Origin: Neisseriaceae bacterium
Lineage (GTDB): Bacteria; Pseudomonadota; Gammaproteobacteria; Burkholderiales; Chromobacteriaceae
DNA: 64,000 nt
Direction of reading: 5' to 3'
Assembly: GCA_027489245.1 (NCBI GenBank)
Contig: JAIYAC010000008.1
Coordinates: 81,806-145,805 of the forward strand
Each line of letters begins with the position of its first letter. Positions within the stretch are counted from its first letter, which is position 1. This document shows, piece by piece, positions 1 through 9,081 of the stretch. The translations under genes were made by a program, and so were the position numbers. The notes below the pieces were generated by a model that saw only the letters and a program-made list of their open reading frames with translations, was not told the DNA's origin and searched no databases.

Positions 1-2
1 AC

Positions 3-689
3 GACTTCGTGTCCGAAGTTGATCAAGCTGCCGAACAAGCCATCATTGATGTCATTCTGGATGCGTATCCGAAGCATGCGATTCTAGCAGAAGAGTCCGG
101 CGGCCGCGGTCTGGGCACCTCCGAGTACGAGTGGATCATCGACCCGATCGATGGCACCACCAACTTCATTCACGGCCACCCGCAATACTGCATTTCCATC
201 GCGCTGGCGCACCGCGGCCAGATCCAGCAAGCCGTGGTTTACGACCCGAACCGCAACGACATGTTCACCGCCAGCCGTGGCGTGGGCTCGTTCCTGAACG
301 ACCGCCGTATCCGCGTTTCCAAACGCATCAACATGAACGAATGCCTGATCGCCACCGGTTTCCCGGTAGTCGACCAGAGCATGCTGGACACCCATCTGGC
401 CATCCTGAAAGACGTAATCGGCAAAACAGCCGGCGCACGCCGTGAAGGCTCTGCCGCACTGGACCTGTGCAACGTGGCCTGCGGCCGCGTGGATGGTTTC
501 TTCGAGTTCAACCTGAAGCCTTGGGACATCGCGGCAGGTAGCCTGATCGTGCAGGAAGCCGGCGGCATCGTGACCAATATGCACGGCGAAGACGGCTGGT
601 TTGAAAGCGGCGACATCGTGGCTGCCGCCCCGAAAGTACTGGGCCAGCTGCTGCCGCTGATCGCCCCGCACGTAAAAGCCGGCGCCTAA
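3..689 (+). CDS. suhB: Inositol monophosphatase family protein SuhB (5' end outside the window)
   Basis: The last 228 residues of a Mg-dependent inositol-1-monophosphatase-fold enzyme; the reading frame is open to the window edge, so the true start lies upstream. The metal-site signature EYEWIIDPIDGTTNF and the C-terminal motif KPWDIAAGSLIVQEAGG are both present, as is the early DFVSEVD stretch. SuhB hydrolyses inositol phosphates and in Escherichia coli also acts as a ribosomal RNA antitermination factor; either role is known for the family and not shown here. A strong terminator follows 120 bp downstream. Confidence 0.93.
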   Translation, partial: DFVSEVDQAAEQAIIDVILDAYPKHAILAEESGGRGLGTSEYEWIIDPIDGTTNFIHGHPQYCISIALAHRGQIQQAVVYDPNRNDMFTASRGVGSFLNDRRIRVSKRINMNECLIATGFPVVDQSMLDTHLAILKDVIGKTAGARREGSAALDLCNVACGRVDGFFEFNLKPWDIAAGSLIVQEAGGIVTNMHGEDGWFESGDIVAAAPKVLGQLLPLIAPHVKAGA

Positions 690-805
690 GCGCGTCTTCA
701 CGATCGCGCGCGACAGCGAGACAAGGCGTTTTTAACGCGGTATCGCCAACGCGCAGCAGATCGTGAACAAGTTCCAAGCCTGCGGCCAACCCTGGTCACA
801 CGCCC

Positions 806-842
806 CGCCCCCGCGCTGCCTGCAGCCGGGGGCGTTGTTTTT
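806..842 (+). terminator. Intrinsic terminator after suhB
   Basis: Eight-bp stem CGCCCCCG/CGGGGGCG (806-813 and 827-834) followed by TTGTTTTT. The rest of 690-890 holds one copy of the TGCGGCCAAC motif at 781 and no gene. Confidence 0.75.
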
Positions 843-890
843 GGCGGCGCCGGCCCCACTTGCTATGCCATCACCCACCAGGATCACACC

Positions 891-1109
891 ATGCCGGTAA
901 ACAGCAAGAAGCTGCAAGGCAGCAAATGGACCGCCACCACCCCGCACAACCGCGAAAAGCATTTTCTGGTGGTACAGGTAGAGCACGATGCGGAGGACCC
1001 GCAAAAAGTACTGCGCGTCACGCTGGAGGCGGTACTGTCGCGCCGCCACTTCACCCTGCCCTGGCGTGAGCTGGGCGACAGCAGCCAGTGGCAAGCTGGC
1101 TGGCTATAG
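891..1109 (+). CDS. TIGR02450-type small Trp-rich protein
   Basis: A 72-residue basic protein with the family signature KLQGSKWTATTPHNREKHF near the N terminus and the conserved end LPWRELGDSSQWQAGWL. Members are widespread in Gammaproteobacteria and Betaproteobacteria and have no known function. The ATG at 891 gives the family's usual short leader (MPVNSKKL). Its stop codon overlaps by a few bases the end of the convergent HD-GYP gene. Confidence 0.8.
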   Translation: MPVNSKKLQGSKWTATTPHNREKHFLVVQVEHDAEDPQKVLRVTLEAVLSRRHFTLPWRELGDSSQWQAGWL

Positions 1110-2372
1110 CCCCACGGCGGCGGTTTTGCTGCTTAGCCCGAGAAACAGCACGGCCAGCGGCTCGAATAACTCGGCCTCGGGCTGGGGCAGGTGCAAACGC
1201 TGCCGGGTCAGGTCGCGCGCCAGATGGCGCGATAGCCAGTTGGTTTCATGCATGACCCAGGACAGCTCTTGCCACATGGCCTGGGTATCCTCCCCCTCCA
1301 TGGCATGCTTGCTGAGCATGTCCAGGCCCACACTGTTAAAAGCACGCTGAATGCTGTTAAGCCGCAACGCCAGGTGGCCAAACAGCTGCCAGCCCGGCTC
1401 GCTCAATGTTTGCCCTTCGATCTGCTGCATCACCTCATGCACCCGGGCAAAGCGCATCAGCAGCTGATGCAGGGACGACTGCAGGGCATCCACCGGCTGC
1501 AGCAGCCCGGCTTCGCGCGGCAGGCTGCCGGCACGCAGCTGTGCCGGCAAGCGTACCGCAGCAGAAAACTGCCCCGGCAGCAGCTTGAGGGCAGTCTGCA
1601 GCTGGCCCACGGGCTGGCGGGCGTGCTCGAAAATACCGGCCGCCATTTCGGCCAGCGCCAGCACTTCTGCCGCCTGCCCCACGGCGTCACCACGTAGCTG
1701 GCGCGGGTAGCCACTGCCATCTACCCGCTCATGGTGCTGCAAAATCATCTGTGCCACATCGGCGGGTACCGCCTTGAGCTCGCTGGCCCAGACAAAGCCC
1801 ACCAAGGGGTGGGCATCAAACTGGCGCCACTCATCTGCGCTCAGGGGGCCGCTGTGTTGCCAGATTGCCGGCTCCAGGTACAAATACCCCACGTCGTGCA
1901 GCAAACCACTGCACAGCAACAGCTGCGCATCACGCGTGGAGGGCGCCAGGCTCCACGCCAGCGCAGCCACGCGCAGGCTGTGACGAAAGACATCGGGAAA
2001 ACGGCTGGCAAGCAGCTGCAAGGCCTGAGCGGCCAAAGGCGGTAGCGACAACACCGCCAGCTCGCGCTGCAATACCCTGGCCTGGCTGCCCAGCCAGCCA
2101 GCGAGTAGTGCATCCTCGGCCAAGAGTTGCTGCATGCCATCGCGCAGCTGGGCCAACAGCTGGCTGGTATCCAGCTGTAGCTGGCTTTCCAGCGGCTGGC
2201 GCAAGCGATGGATGCTGAGCTGCTCGCTGGTGCGGGCATCAATGCTGGCACCACGCGCCACCAGCTTCATCCCGTTGGCCGCATAGATATCCTGGCTGGC
2301 ACGAACAGTCAGCGTATTGCCGGCCGTTTCCAGATTGGCCAAAAAGTGGGGGTTTACTCTGTCCAGTGCCAT
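1104..2372 (-). CDS. HD-GYP domain protein, probable cyclic-di-GMP phosphodiesterase
   Basis: 422 residues. The N-terminal ~130 residues are unassigned; the middle holds an HD-GYP domain with FRHSLRV, LLHDVGYLYL, FDAHPLVG and the diagnostic QHHERVDGSGYP. HD-GYP enzymes hydrolyse cyclic-di-GMP to pGpG or GMP. The usual HDxGK lysine is replaced here by tyrosine (HDVGY), so activity is not certain. The C-terminal ~150 residues are a divergent helical region. The ATG at 2372 was preferred to an in-frame TTG at 2435. It is a single gene between a convergent neighbour and an upstream hairpin. Confidence 0.8.
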   Translation of the reverse strand: MALDRVNPHFLANLETAGNTLTVRASQDIYAANGMKLVARGASIDARTSEQLSIHRLRQPLESQLQLDTSQLLAQLRDGMQQLLAEDALLAGWLGSQARVLQRELAVLSLPPLAAQALQLLASRFPDVFRHSLRVAALAWSLAPSTRDAQLLLCSGLLHDVGYLYLEPAIWQHSGPLSADEWRQFDAHPLVGFVWASELKAVPADVAQMILQHHERVDGSGYPRQLRGDAVGQAAEVLALAEMAAGIFEHARQPVGQLQTALKLLPGQFSAAVRLPAQLRAGSLPREAGLLQPVDALQSSLHQLLMRFARVHEVMQQIEGQTLSEPGWQLFGHLALRLNSIQRAFNSVGLDMLSKHAMEGEDTQAMWQELSWVMHETNWLSRHLARDLTRQRLHLPQPEAELFEPLAVLFLGLSSKTAAVGL

Positions 2373-2470
2373 GAAGTATCCGGATGCCTTTGCATGAAAC
2401 CAGCGGATAGGCCGATCGATAGTTAAATAAAGCAAAGATTCGGCCTAAGCTCCAAGCATTTGTCGAAAGA

Positions 2471-2507
2471 CAACGCCCCAGCCTACTTTCAGCAGGCTGG
2501 GGCGTTG
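2471..2507 (-). terminator. Terminator hairpin after the ferredoxin reductase gene
   Basis: A perfect 14-bp stem CAACGCCCCAGCCT/AGGCTGGGGCGTTG with a 9-base loop separates two minus-strand genes. There is no strong T-run, so the efficiency is uncertain. Confidence 0.6.
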
Positions 2508-2530
2508 CAATCTACGCATAGCAATAAAAC

Positions 2531-3559
2531 TTACTTACTACCGCTCATATCCTTGGACAAAAAGAACGCATCCGAGAAGAACTCGTCTGCCGGCAAGCTG
2601 CGCTCGCCGATAAAGGCAGCGTGCGCCGCCTCTACCATGACCGGCGCGCCGCAGGCGTACACCTGGTAGCCCGCCAGGCTGTCGAAGTCATCCAGCACGG
2701 CCTGGTGGACAAAGCCGGTACGGCCTTGCCAGTTGTGCTCGGGCAGTGCGTCGGACACCACCGGAATGAAGGTGATATTGCTGTTCTGCGCCTGCCACTG
2801 GCCGGCCATCTCGGCCATGTACAGGTCAGCCGGGGTACGGGCACCCCAGTAGAACACGATAGGGCGAGTGATGCCCTGATGGATAGCGTGCTCGATAATG
2901 CCCTTGATCGGGGCAAAGCCGGTGCCGCTGGCCACCATGACGATGGGCTTGTCGGAATCTTCGCGCAGGAAGAACGAGCCCAGCGGGCCCTTGAAGCGCA
3001 TGATCTCTTTCTCTTTCATGGTGTTGAACACATAGTCAGAGAACGAACCGCCAGGCTGGTGGCGGATATGCAGCTCGATGAAAGCGTCGTCGTGCGGCGC
3101 GTTGGCAATGGAGAAACTGCGCTTCTTGCCGTCTTTCATCAGGATATCGATGTACTGGCCGGCCATGAACTGCAGGCGCTCGGACACGGGCAGCTTCAGC
3201 TTCAGCACGGCCACATCGTGGATCTTGTCGATTTTTTCCACGCGGCACGGCAGGGTCTTGATCTGGATATCACCCGCACCAGCCACTTCGCGCGCCTCGA
3301 TAGTGATATCGCCCTTGGGTTTGGCACAGCAAAACAGCGCCATACCCTGGGCGCGGTCGGCTGCCGACAGCGCCTTATCCTGCGCGCCACCGTGTTCTAC
3401 CTCGCCCGCCACTACCTTGCCCTTGCAAGCGCCACAAGCACCGTCGCGGCAGCCGTATGGCAGGCCAACGGACTGGCGCAACGCCGCTTCCAGAATGGTT
3501 TCATGCGCTTCTACGCCAAAAGAATGGCCGCTTGGAAGCACCTTTACCTGACACGTCAT
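2531..3559 (-). CDS. 2Fe-2S ferredoxin / FAD / NAD(P) reductase (CDP-6-deoxy-glucoseen reductase type)
   Basis: 342 residues in three domains. Residues ~1-95 are a plant-type ferredoxin with the cluster cysteines in CRDGACGACKG and a later CC pair. An FAD-binding barrel follows (KRSFSIANAP, the RxYS-type motif), then an NAD(P)-binding domain (IVMVASGTGFAPIKGI and YACGAPVMVEAAH). This layout matches AscD and oxygenase reductase components such as BenC: it passes electrons from NAD(P)H through FAD to the 2Fe-2S centre. No oxygenase or sugar-dehydrase partner lies next to it, so the acceptor is unknown. Confidence 0.85.
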   Translation of the reverse strand: MTCQVKVLPSGHSFGVEAHETILEAALRQSVGLPYGCRDGACGACKGKVVAGEVEHGGAQDKALSAADRAQGMALFCCAKPKGDITIEAREVAGAGDIQIKTLPCRVEKIDKIHDVAVLKLKLPVSERLQFMAGQYIDILMKDGKKRSFSIANAPHDDAFIELHIRHQPGGSFSDYVFNTMKEKEIMRFKGPLGSFFLREDSDKPIVMVASGTGFAPIKGIIEHAIHQGITRPIVFYWGARTPADLYMAEMAGQWQAQNSNITFIPVVSDALPEHNWQGRTGFVHQAVLDDFDSLAGYQVYACGAPVMVEAAHAAFIGERSLPADEFFSDAFFLSKDMSGSK

Positions 3560-3583
3560 CTTCTTCCCTTAAACTTCGCTAAA

Positions 3584-4465
3584 ATGGCCGGCATGCGAAC
3601 CTTGTTGATACTGGGCAGCGGCGATGTCGCCTTGCGCGCCCTTCCCCTGCTGACGCCACACTGGCGGGTCATTGCACTGCTACGCCGCCCGGAAGCGGCC
3701 GCCACCTGGCGAGCGCATGGCGCCTTGCCGCTATTGGCCAACCTGGACGACAAAAACAGCCTGTCGCGTATCGCCGGCCTGGCCGACGCCGTGCTGTACA
3801 CCGCACCGCCGCCAGAGCAAGGCCGCATAGACCCCAGAATGCGCAAGGTCTTGTCGCAGCTGGCAAAAACGGGGAGTCTACCACAGCAAATCGTCTATAT
3901 CAGCACCAGCGGCGTGTACGGCAATGCCGATGGCAAGTGGCTGGACGAGACCGCCCCGCTGCGGCCAACCTCCCTCCGCGCGCAACGCCGGGTCGACGCA
4001 GAACGCTGCCTGCGCGCCTTTGCCGTCGCCCACGGCACCGCACTCACCATCCTGCGCGCCCCCGGCATCTACGCCGCCGAGCGCCTGCCGCTGGCCCGCC
4101 TGCATAACGGCACCCCGCTGATCGCCGCCAGCGAGGACAGCATCAGCAACCACATCCACGCCAGCGACCTGGCGCGCCTGTGCGCCGCCGCCCTGCAGCG
4201 CCGCCGCAGCGGCATTCGCGTGTACAACGCCTGCGACAGCCAGCCGCTGCCGGTAGGCGAATGGTACGACCAGCTGGCCGATACCCTGGGCCTGCCGCGC
4301 GCACCGCGCCTGCCACGCGCCCAGGTGCAGCAGCAGGTATCACCCGGGCTGTGGTCCTTCATGGCCGAGTCCCGCCGCCTGAGCAACGCCCGCCTGCTGC
4401 GCGAGCTGCCCGGCTGCCTGCATTACCCCACGGTAGGCCACCTGCTACGCACGCTGGTGCCATAG
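3584..4465 (+). CDS. NAD(P)-binding epimerase/dehydratase-like SDR (YeeZ-like)
   Basis: About 293 residues of an extended short-chain dehydrogenase fold. The nucleotide loop LLILGSGDVA is at the N terminus and the segment IVYISTSGVYGNADG matches the serine/tyrosine region of NAD-dependent epimerases. The cofactor glycine motif is shortened, as in the YeeZ group. The start is either ATG 3584 or ATG 3593; no convincing ribosome site distinguishes them. It is divergent from the reductase gene across 24 bp, so the two promoters must overlap. The substrate is unknown. Confidence 0.72.
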   Translation: MAGMRTLLILGSGDVALRALPLLTPHWRVIALLRRPEAAATWRAHGALPLLANLDDKNSLSRIAGLADAVLYTAPPPEQGRIDPRMRKVLSQLAKTGSLPQQIVYISTSGVYGNADGKWLDETAPLRPTSLRAQRRVDAERCLRAFAVAHGTALTILRAPGIYAAERLPLARLHNGTPLIAASEDSISNHIHASDLARLCAAALQRRRSGIRVYNACDSQPLPVGEWYDQLADTLGLPRAPRLPRAQVQQQVSPGLWSFMAESRRLSNARLLRELPGCLHYPTVGHLLRTLVP

Positions 4466-4550
4466 CGGCGGGGGCAAAGCAGCCCGTGCTATCCCGCAAG
4501 CGCAAGATTCGGTAACATCGCGATCTTTTTGCAGTTTTTGAGTTCGCACC

Positions 4551-5231
4551 ATGGAAAATCCAGGCTTCAAGCGCGCCATCCGCAGCTTTGTACTGCGTCA
4601 GGGCCACCTCTCCGCTTCCCAGCAACGCGCCATCGATGAAGGCATGCCGCGCTGGGGTATCGAATACCGCCCCGAGCAGCTGGACCTGGCCCAGGCCTTT
4701 GGCCGCGACGCGCCCAAGATTCTGGAGATCGGCTTTGGCATGGGCGGCGCTACCGCCGAGATTGCGGCCAACATGCCGCATAACGACTATCTGGGCGTAG
4801 AAGTCCACAGCCCAGGCGTGGGCAACCTGTTCAAGCTGATCGAAGAAAAGCAGCTCACCAACCTGCGCCTGCTGCGCCACGACGCGGTAGAAGTGCTGGA
4901 CAATATGCTGGCCGATGGCAGCCTCGACGGCGTGCATATCTTCTTCCCCGACCCATGGCACAAAAAGCGCCATAACAAGCGCCGCCTGATCCAGGCCCCG
5001 CTGGTAGAAAAGCTGGTGAAAAAGCTGAAACCGGGCGGCTACCTGCACGCCGCTACCGACTGGGAAGACTACGCCATCCAGATTCTGGAAGTCTTCAACG
5101 GCAACACCGACCTGCAAAACACCGCCGAGGCCTACGCACCGCGCCCGGACTACCGCCCGCTGACCAAGTTCGAAGCCCGCGGCATCCGCCTGGGCCACGG
5201 CGTGTGGGACATCATCTTTACCCGCAAGTAA
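4551..5231 (+). CDS. trmB: tRNA (guanine-N7)-methyltransferase TrmB
   Basis: 226 residues, normal for the family. It shows the S-adenosylmethionine loop [16 protein letters not shown], the TrmB signature [17 protein letters not shown] and the C-terminal [16 protein letters not shown]. It methylates guanosine 46 in the variable loop of many tRNAs, in the cytoplasm. It starts 85 bp after the SDR gene and is followed by its own terminator. Confidence 0.96.
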   Translation: MENPGFKRAIRSFVLRQGHLSASQQRAIDEGMPRWGIEYRPEQLDLAQAFGRDAPKILEIGFGMGGATAEIAANMPHNDYLGVEVHSPGVGNLFKLIEEKQLTNLRLLRHDAVEVLDNMLADGSLDGVHIFFPDPWHKKRHNKRRLIQAPLVEKLVKKLKPGGYLHAATDWEDYAIQILEVFNGNTDLQNTAEAYAPRPDYRPLTKFEARGIRLGHGVWDIIFTRK

Positions 5232-5254
5232 GACACGGGTAAGCGTGAAGAAAT

Positions 5255-5290
5255 AGACGGCCAGGCTGGCAACAGGCTGGCCGTCTTTGT
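5255..5290 (+). terminator. Terminator after trmB
   Basis: A 10-bp stem AGACGGCCAG/CTGGCCGTCT with a 12-base loop, followed by TTGTT. It sits between the convergent trmB and glutathione peroxidase genes and can serve both strands. Confidence 0.75.
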
Positions 5291-5308
5291 TAGCTATAAC
5301 GCTAGCAG

Positions 5309-5788
5309 CTAGCCGCCCAGCAGCGCTTCGATATCCGGCAGCAACTCGTGTGGCTCGGCCGCTGGCTCGTAGCGTTTGACCAGCCGGCCTTTGCGGTCGA
5401 TCAGGAACTTGGTGAAGTTCCACTTTACCGGGTGCGGGTGGCCACTTTCCACGCCGGTAAGCCATTGCCACAGCAGGCTGGCGGCGGGGCCGTTGACGTC
5501 GCCTTTGGCAAACAGCGGAAAGTCCACGCCAAAACGCGTCTGGCAAAACGCGGCGATGTCGTCTGCGCTGCCCGGCTCCTGCCCGCCAAACTGGTTGCAC
5601 GGGAAAGCCAGGACGGTAAAGCCGCGCGCGGCCAGCGCGGCCTGCAGTTCCTGCAGGCCCTGGTACTGGCGGGTATAGCCGCATTCACTGGCGGTGTTCA
5701 CCACCAGCACCACCTGGCCCAGATAATCGGCCAGGGGCTGCGAGCGGCCATCGGCCAGGTTGGCCGCAAAGCTGGCAAGCGTGGTCAT
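5309..5788 (-). CDS. Glutathione peroxidase family thiol peroxidase
   Basis: 159 residues. The peroxidatic cysteine is in NTASECGYT (a cysteine, not selenocysteine, form), with the conserved FPCNQFGGQEPG and WNFTKFLID blocks supplying the Gln and Trp of the catalytic set. Bacterial members (BtuE/GPx type) reduce hydrogen and lipid peroxides, mostly with thioredoxin. There is no signal peptide, so it is cytoplasmic. ATG 5788 begins the family's usual N terminus (MTTLASF). It is divergent from the DUF1841 gene over 53 bp. Confidence 0.9.
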   Translation of the reverse strand: MTTLASFAANLADGRSQPLADYLGQVVLVVNTASECGYTRQYQGLQELQAALAARGFTVLAFPCNQFGGQEPGSADDIAAFCQTRFGVDFPLFAKGDVNGPAASLLWQWLTGVESGHPHPVKWNFTKFLIDRKGRLVKRYEPAAEPHELLPDIEALLGG

Positions 5789-5841
5789 GGTGCGTGTGTC
5801 TCCGTATAATGCTGATTTCCCGAACAAATCAGTCAACAATC

Positions 5842-6318
5842 ATGTTTGCACCCAGCCGGCAGGATGCCCGTCGTTTCTTTTTTGATACCTGGCAAAAACA
5901 GCAAGCCGGCCACCCGCTCAGCGACCTGGAAAAGCTGCTGGCCAGCGTGATCGCCGCCCACCCCGAGTACCACGCCATCCTCAGCCGCCCCGAGCAGTAC
6001 GGCGAGCGCGAATGGCTGCCGGAGCAAGGCGAAACCAACCCCTTCATGCACATGAGCATGCACCTGGCGGTGGAAGAACAGCTGTCCATCGACCAGCCTT
6101 TCGGCATTCGCACCCTGTACCAGCAGCTGCTGGCCAAAACCGGCAGCGAGCACGACGCACAGCACGAGGTAATCGACTGCCTGGGCGAAATGATCTGGCA
6201 GGCGCAACGCTACGGCGGCGGGCCGGATGTGAACGTGTACCTGTCCTGTATTCGCGGCAAACTGGGCCTGGACCCGGAGAACGAACGCCGCCTGAACCTG
6301 AAAGACATGGACGACTAG
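5842..6318 (+). CDS. DUF1841 family protein
   Basis: 158 residues, matching the family in its start (MFAPSRQDARRFFFDTW), the HPEYHAIL stretch and the histidine-containing segment NPFMHMSMHLAVEEQ. The family is common in Betaproteobacteria and Gammaproteobacteria and its function is unknown. ATG 5842 was chosen over an upstream in-frame codon because it gives the family N terminus. Confidence 0.82.
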   Translation: MFAPSRQDARRFFFDTWQKQQAGHPLSDLEKLLASVIAAHPEYHAILSRPEQYGEREWLPEQGETNPFMHMSMHLAVEEQLSIDQPFGIRTLYQQLLAKTGSEHDAQHEVIDCLGEMIWQAQRYGGGPDVNVYLSCIRGKLGLDPENERRLNLKDMDD

Positions 6319-6338
6319 GCCACCCGGCCTGGTTGATG

Positions 6339-6367
6339 AAAAGGGGCCACACTGCTGGCCCCTTTGT
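6339..6367 (+). terminator. Terminator after the DUF1841 gene
   Basis: Stem AAAGGGGCCA/TGGCCCCTTT around a 6-base loop, between convergent genes and usable in both directions. Confidence 0.75.
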
Positions 6368-6397
6368 TATGGTCAAGTCACCCCGTTTTTGCAAACC

Positions 6398-7309
6398 CTA
6401 GCCGGCAGGCCGGGCACGCCACTGCGCCACCAGCCCGTCCAGCTGCGATAGCTCGGCCAAGTGGCGCACATTGGCGGGCAGCTGGCGCAGGCTACGGCAG
6501 CCGCCGCCGCCTACCCACAGCATCACGCCGGCAGGCAGCTGGCTGGCCAGCAGCTCGATGGCGCTGGCCGGGTTACCTTCGTACGCGCCTGAGAACGACA
6601 GCACGATCACGTCGACCTGGTGCTTGGCCGCAGCAAAGGCAATGTCCTGCAGCGGCATCTGTGCGCCAAAGGCAATCGCCTCGCAGCCGTCCAGCCGCAG
6701 CAGGGCTTCCACCATCAGCAGGCCCAGTACGTGCAGCTCGCCCGGCGGCGTGGTCAGCATCACCCGTGGCGACATGACCCCGGCCGGGATCGCCGCCAGG
6801 GTTTCGCGCATCACGCGGCTTACCGCCTCGGAATACAAGTGTTCTTCGGCAATCTGCAGCTCGCCGCGCATCCAGGCCTCGCCCACCAGCTGGTTGGCCT
6901 CGGGCAAAAAGTCGCAGGCAAAACGGCGCAAACCCAGCTCCAGCATGCGGTGGCGCAGGTAGGCACGTGTGGCTTGCGCGTCGTGGCTTTGCAGCGCGGC
7001 CAGCAAACCCTGGCACACGTCGGAGGCCTGGCGCTGCGGCGTGTGCTCGGTGGTCAGCGCCTGCAGCTGGGCATCGCTCATGGCCATCAGCTTGCCGGGG
7101 CGAAAACCCAGGTCCAGCAGGCGACGGATCAGCCGCAGCCGCGCCAGATCGGCCTGCGAGTACAGGCGGTCGCCGGCGGCGTCGCGCGCGGGCTGCGGGA
7201 AGCCGTAGCGGCGCTCCCACATGCGCAGCAGGTCTTTGGGGATGCCGGTTTCGCGCTCAATGGCGGCAATGGGCAGGCCGGTGGCGTCGTTTTCGGGCAG
7301 TTCGTTCAT
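6398..7309 (-). CDS. MerR-family regulator with B12-binding domain (CarH/LitR class)
   Basis: 303 residues. Residues 10-75 form a MerR helix-turn-helix (GIPKDLLRMWERRYGFPQP); residues ~95-180 are the four-helix cobalamin cap and ~180-300 the Rossmann B12 domain. The two cobalamin hallmarks are intact: W146-x9-E156-H157 and ELHVLG with H193. In CarH and class I LitR these bind adenosylcobalamin, and light breaks the Co-C bond and releases the protein from DNA. It is the last gene of a same-strand run of nine and begins 46 bp after the SnoaL-like gene. A TTGTACA half-site sits at 7313-7319, just before its start codon. Light sensing is inferred from these residues. Confidence 0.82.
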   Translation of the reverse strand: MNELPENDATGLPIAAIERETGIPKDLLRMWERRYGFPQPARDAAGDRLYSQADLARLRLIRRLLDLGFRPGKLMAMSDAQLQALTTEHTPQRQASDVCQGLLAALQSHDAQATRAYLRHRMLELGLRRFACDFLPEANQLVGEAWMRGELQIAEEHLYSEAVSRVMRETLAAIPAGVMSPRVMLTTPPGELHVLGLLMVEALLRLDGCEAIAFGAQMPLQDIAFAAAKHQVDVIVLSFSGAYEGNPASAIELLASQLPAGVMLWVGGGGCRSLRQLPANVRHLAELSQLDGLVAQWRARPAG

Positions 7310-7355
7310 GATTTGTACAGGGCCGCAAGCGACAATACATTAACAAAGGCGGGCA

Positions 7356-7769
7356 TTATGCCACGCGCCGTTTCAGGCAGCGCAGCAGGCCGCCCAGTAA
7401 TGGCAGCTTTTCGTACAGGCCTTCGGCGGCATCCCAGTAGTCGCGGTGGTCTACGATGCGGCCATCGCTACCCAGCACAAACAGGGTGCCGCCGTGGATG
7501 CACTGCGGCTTGCCCAGCATGGCAAAGGTAAAGTCCCAGGTGACAAAAGCCTTGTCGCCCTGCCCGATCACCTCGCCAATGACAAAACGCGGCTCGGCCA
7601 GGCTGCGGAACATGCGCGCGTACAGCGCCTTGATCTGCGAGCGCCCCTTGATAGCGTTAAAGGGGTCGCGAAAGCTGGCGCCGTCGGCATACACCGCGTC
7701 GATCTCGTCCAGCGTGGCGGGGGAAAGGGTTGCAAACCAGTCCAGGTGGCGGGCAAGTGCGGGGTTCAT
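7356..7769 (-). CDS. SnoaL/NTF2-like fold protein
   Basis: 137 residues of a cone-shaped alpha+beta barrel fold: N-terminal helix HLDWFATLSPATLDEIDAVYA, then FRDPFNAIKG, TWDFTF and a closing helix. Such proteins act as small isomerases, cyclases or accessory subunits. The start overlaps the end of the dehydrogenase gene by 4 bp (ATGA), which points to translational coupling in the fatty-acid operon. The exact reaction is unknown. Confidence 0.75.
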   Translation of the reverse strand: MNPALARHLDWFATLSPATLDEIDAVYADGASFRDPFNAIKGRSQIKALYARMFRSLAEPRFVIGEVIGQGDKAFVTWDFTFAMLGKPQCIHGGTLFVLGSDGRIVDHRDYWDAAEGLYEKLPLLGGLLRCLKRRVA

Positions 7770-8539
7770 AGTCCGGTTACCTTGTGTGCAAGCCAGAAAT
7801 ACAGGCGGTAGGGCAGATGTGCGGCCAACTTCAGCGCACGCGTGAAACGCTTGGGGAAATGGATATCAAACTCGCCGCGTGCCAGGCCGTGCAAGATTTC
7901 ATCGGCGGCTTGCTGCGGGCTGATCAGCGCGGGCATGGCAAAGTCGTTTTGCGCGGTCAGCCGCGTGGTCACAAAGCCGGGGTTCACCACGTACACGCCG
8001 ATGCCGTGCGGGTGCAGGTCCAGGTACAGCGTTTGCGCCAGGTGGTTTACTGCCGCCTTGGTGGCACCGTATACCAGGCCATTGCTCATGCCGGCCCAGC
8101 CAGCCACGCTGGCCACCAGCACCAGCCCCCCGCCCTGCTGCGCCATCAGCTGCGGCACGTTGGCCGCAACACCGTACAGGCTGGCCAGCAGGTTCACGTT
8201 CACCATGCGCTGTGCGGCTTCCGGCGTGAGCTCCCAGGCGCGCAGCGGGGTGTAGTCGCCCGCCAGCATCACCACCAGGTCGATGCGCCCCCAGCTGGCC
8301 AGCAAGGTGTCGCGCACGCGCTGCCAGTCTTCCGGCACGGTGGCGTCCATCACGTGCACCTGCATGCGCTCGTGCCCGGCCGCCACCGCTTGCAGCGCAG
8401 CCTCGGTGCGGCCAGAGAGCGCCACGTGAGCGCCCTGCTGCTGCAAGGCCAGCGCCAGCGCCGCGCCAATGCCATGGCCGGCGCCCACCAGCCACACGCG
8501 CTGGCCGTGCCAGTGGCGCAGTTTGGGGTTCAGGCTCAC
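7766..8539 (-). CDS. Short-chain dehydrogenase/reductase
   Basis: 257 residues of a classical SDR: cofactor loop VGAGHGIGAALA, strand-4 motif close to NAG (MLAGDYTP), active serine in LVASVAGW, and YGATKAAVNHLA supplying Tyr and Lys. The start is a GTG at 8539 that overlaps the stop of the DUF3833 gene (GTGA), so it is coupled to that gene. In similar operons of other Proteobacteria an SDR accompanies the FAD, DUF1365 and CFA-like genes; its lipid substrate is not established. Confidence 0.85.
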   Translation of the reverse strand: MSLNPKLRHWHGQRVWLVGAGHGIGAALALALQQQGAHVALSGRTEAALQAVAAGHERMQVHVMDATVPEDWQRVRDTLLASWGRIDLVVMLAGDYTPLRAWELTPEAAQRMVNVNLLASLYGVAANVPQLMAQQGGGLVLVASVAGWAGMSNGLVYGATKAAVNHLAQTLYLDLHPHGIGVYVVNPGFVTTRLTAQNDFAMPALISPQQAADEILHGLARGEFDIHFPKRFTRALKLAAHLPYRLYFWLAHKVTGL

Positions 8540-9081
8540 GGCTGTGCCCCTTTGCGGAAGAACAGCGTGACTTCGCCCAGCTTGATGCCCCATTTGCTCA
8601 TCACCGAGCGGTTCAGCACGGTGCGCTCGTCCAGCTGGTACATCCAGTCGTCGAAGCGCACTTCGTACACGGTGCCGTCTACCGGCAGACGCAGGGTGTA
8701 ATCCCAGAACAGGGCAAAGCCTTCGGTGCGGCCACTGGCTTGGCCGACCACGTCATCCGCGGTGCCGGTGTAGCGGCCATCGGGCAGCTTTTTGAGTGTC
8801 CAGATGCGGCGCTGCTTTTCGCCGTCGTCGTAGGTAAAGTGCTCGTCCAGCACGCCGGTATCGCCCTGCCAGCTGGCGTTCATTTGCACGGTAAAGCGGC
8901 GTATCACCTTGCCGCTGCGGTCCTGAAAGGTGCCTTGCGCCGTCACCGGGCCGTCAAAGTAGGTTTTCAGGTCAAAGGTTGGCCGCGTACCGCGGTAGTC
9001 GTCGATACTGGCGGTACTGCAGCCGCCCAGTGCCAGTGCCGCCATCGCGGCCACCAGCCAAGCCCATCGTTTCCACATCAT
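8536..9081 (-). CDS. DUF3833 family lipoprotein
   Basis: 181 residues with a lipoprotein signal peptide ending in ALALGGC at about residue 21, followed by a DUF3833 domain (FDLKTYFDGPVTAQGTFQDR, then VLNRSVMSKWG). It is probably anchored in the outer membrane facing the periplasm. The start ATG-ATG overlaps the MFS gene stop and is preceded by AGGAG. DUF3833 genes recur in CFA-like/DUF1365 lipid clusters, but the function is unknown. Confidence 0.83.
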   Translation of the reverse strand: MMWKRWAWLVAAMAALALGGCSTASIDDYRGTRPTFDLKTYFDGPVTAQGTFQDRSGKVIRRFTVQMNASWQGDTGVLDEHFTYDDGEKQRRIWTLKKLPDGRYTGTADDVVGQASGRTEGFALFWDYTLRLPVDGTVYEVRFDDWMYQLDERTVLNRSVMSKWGIKLGEVTLFFRKGAQP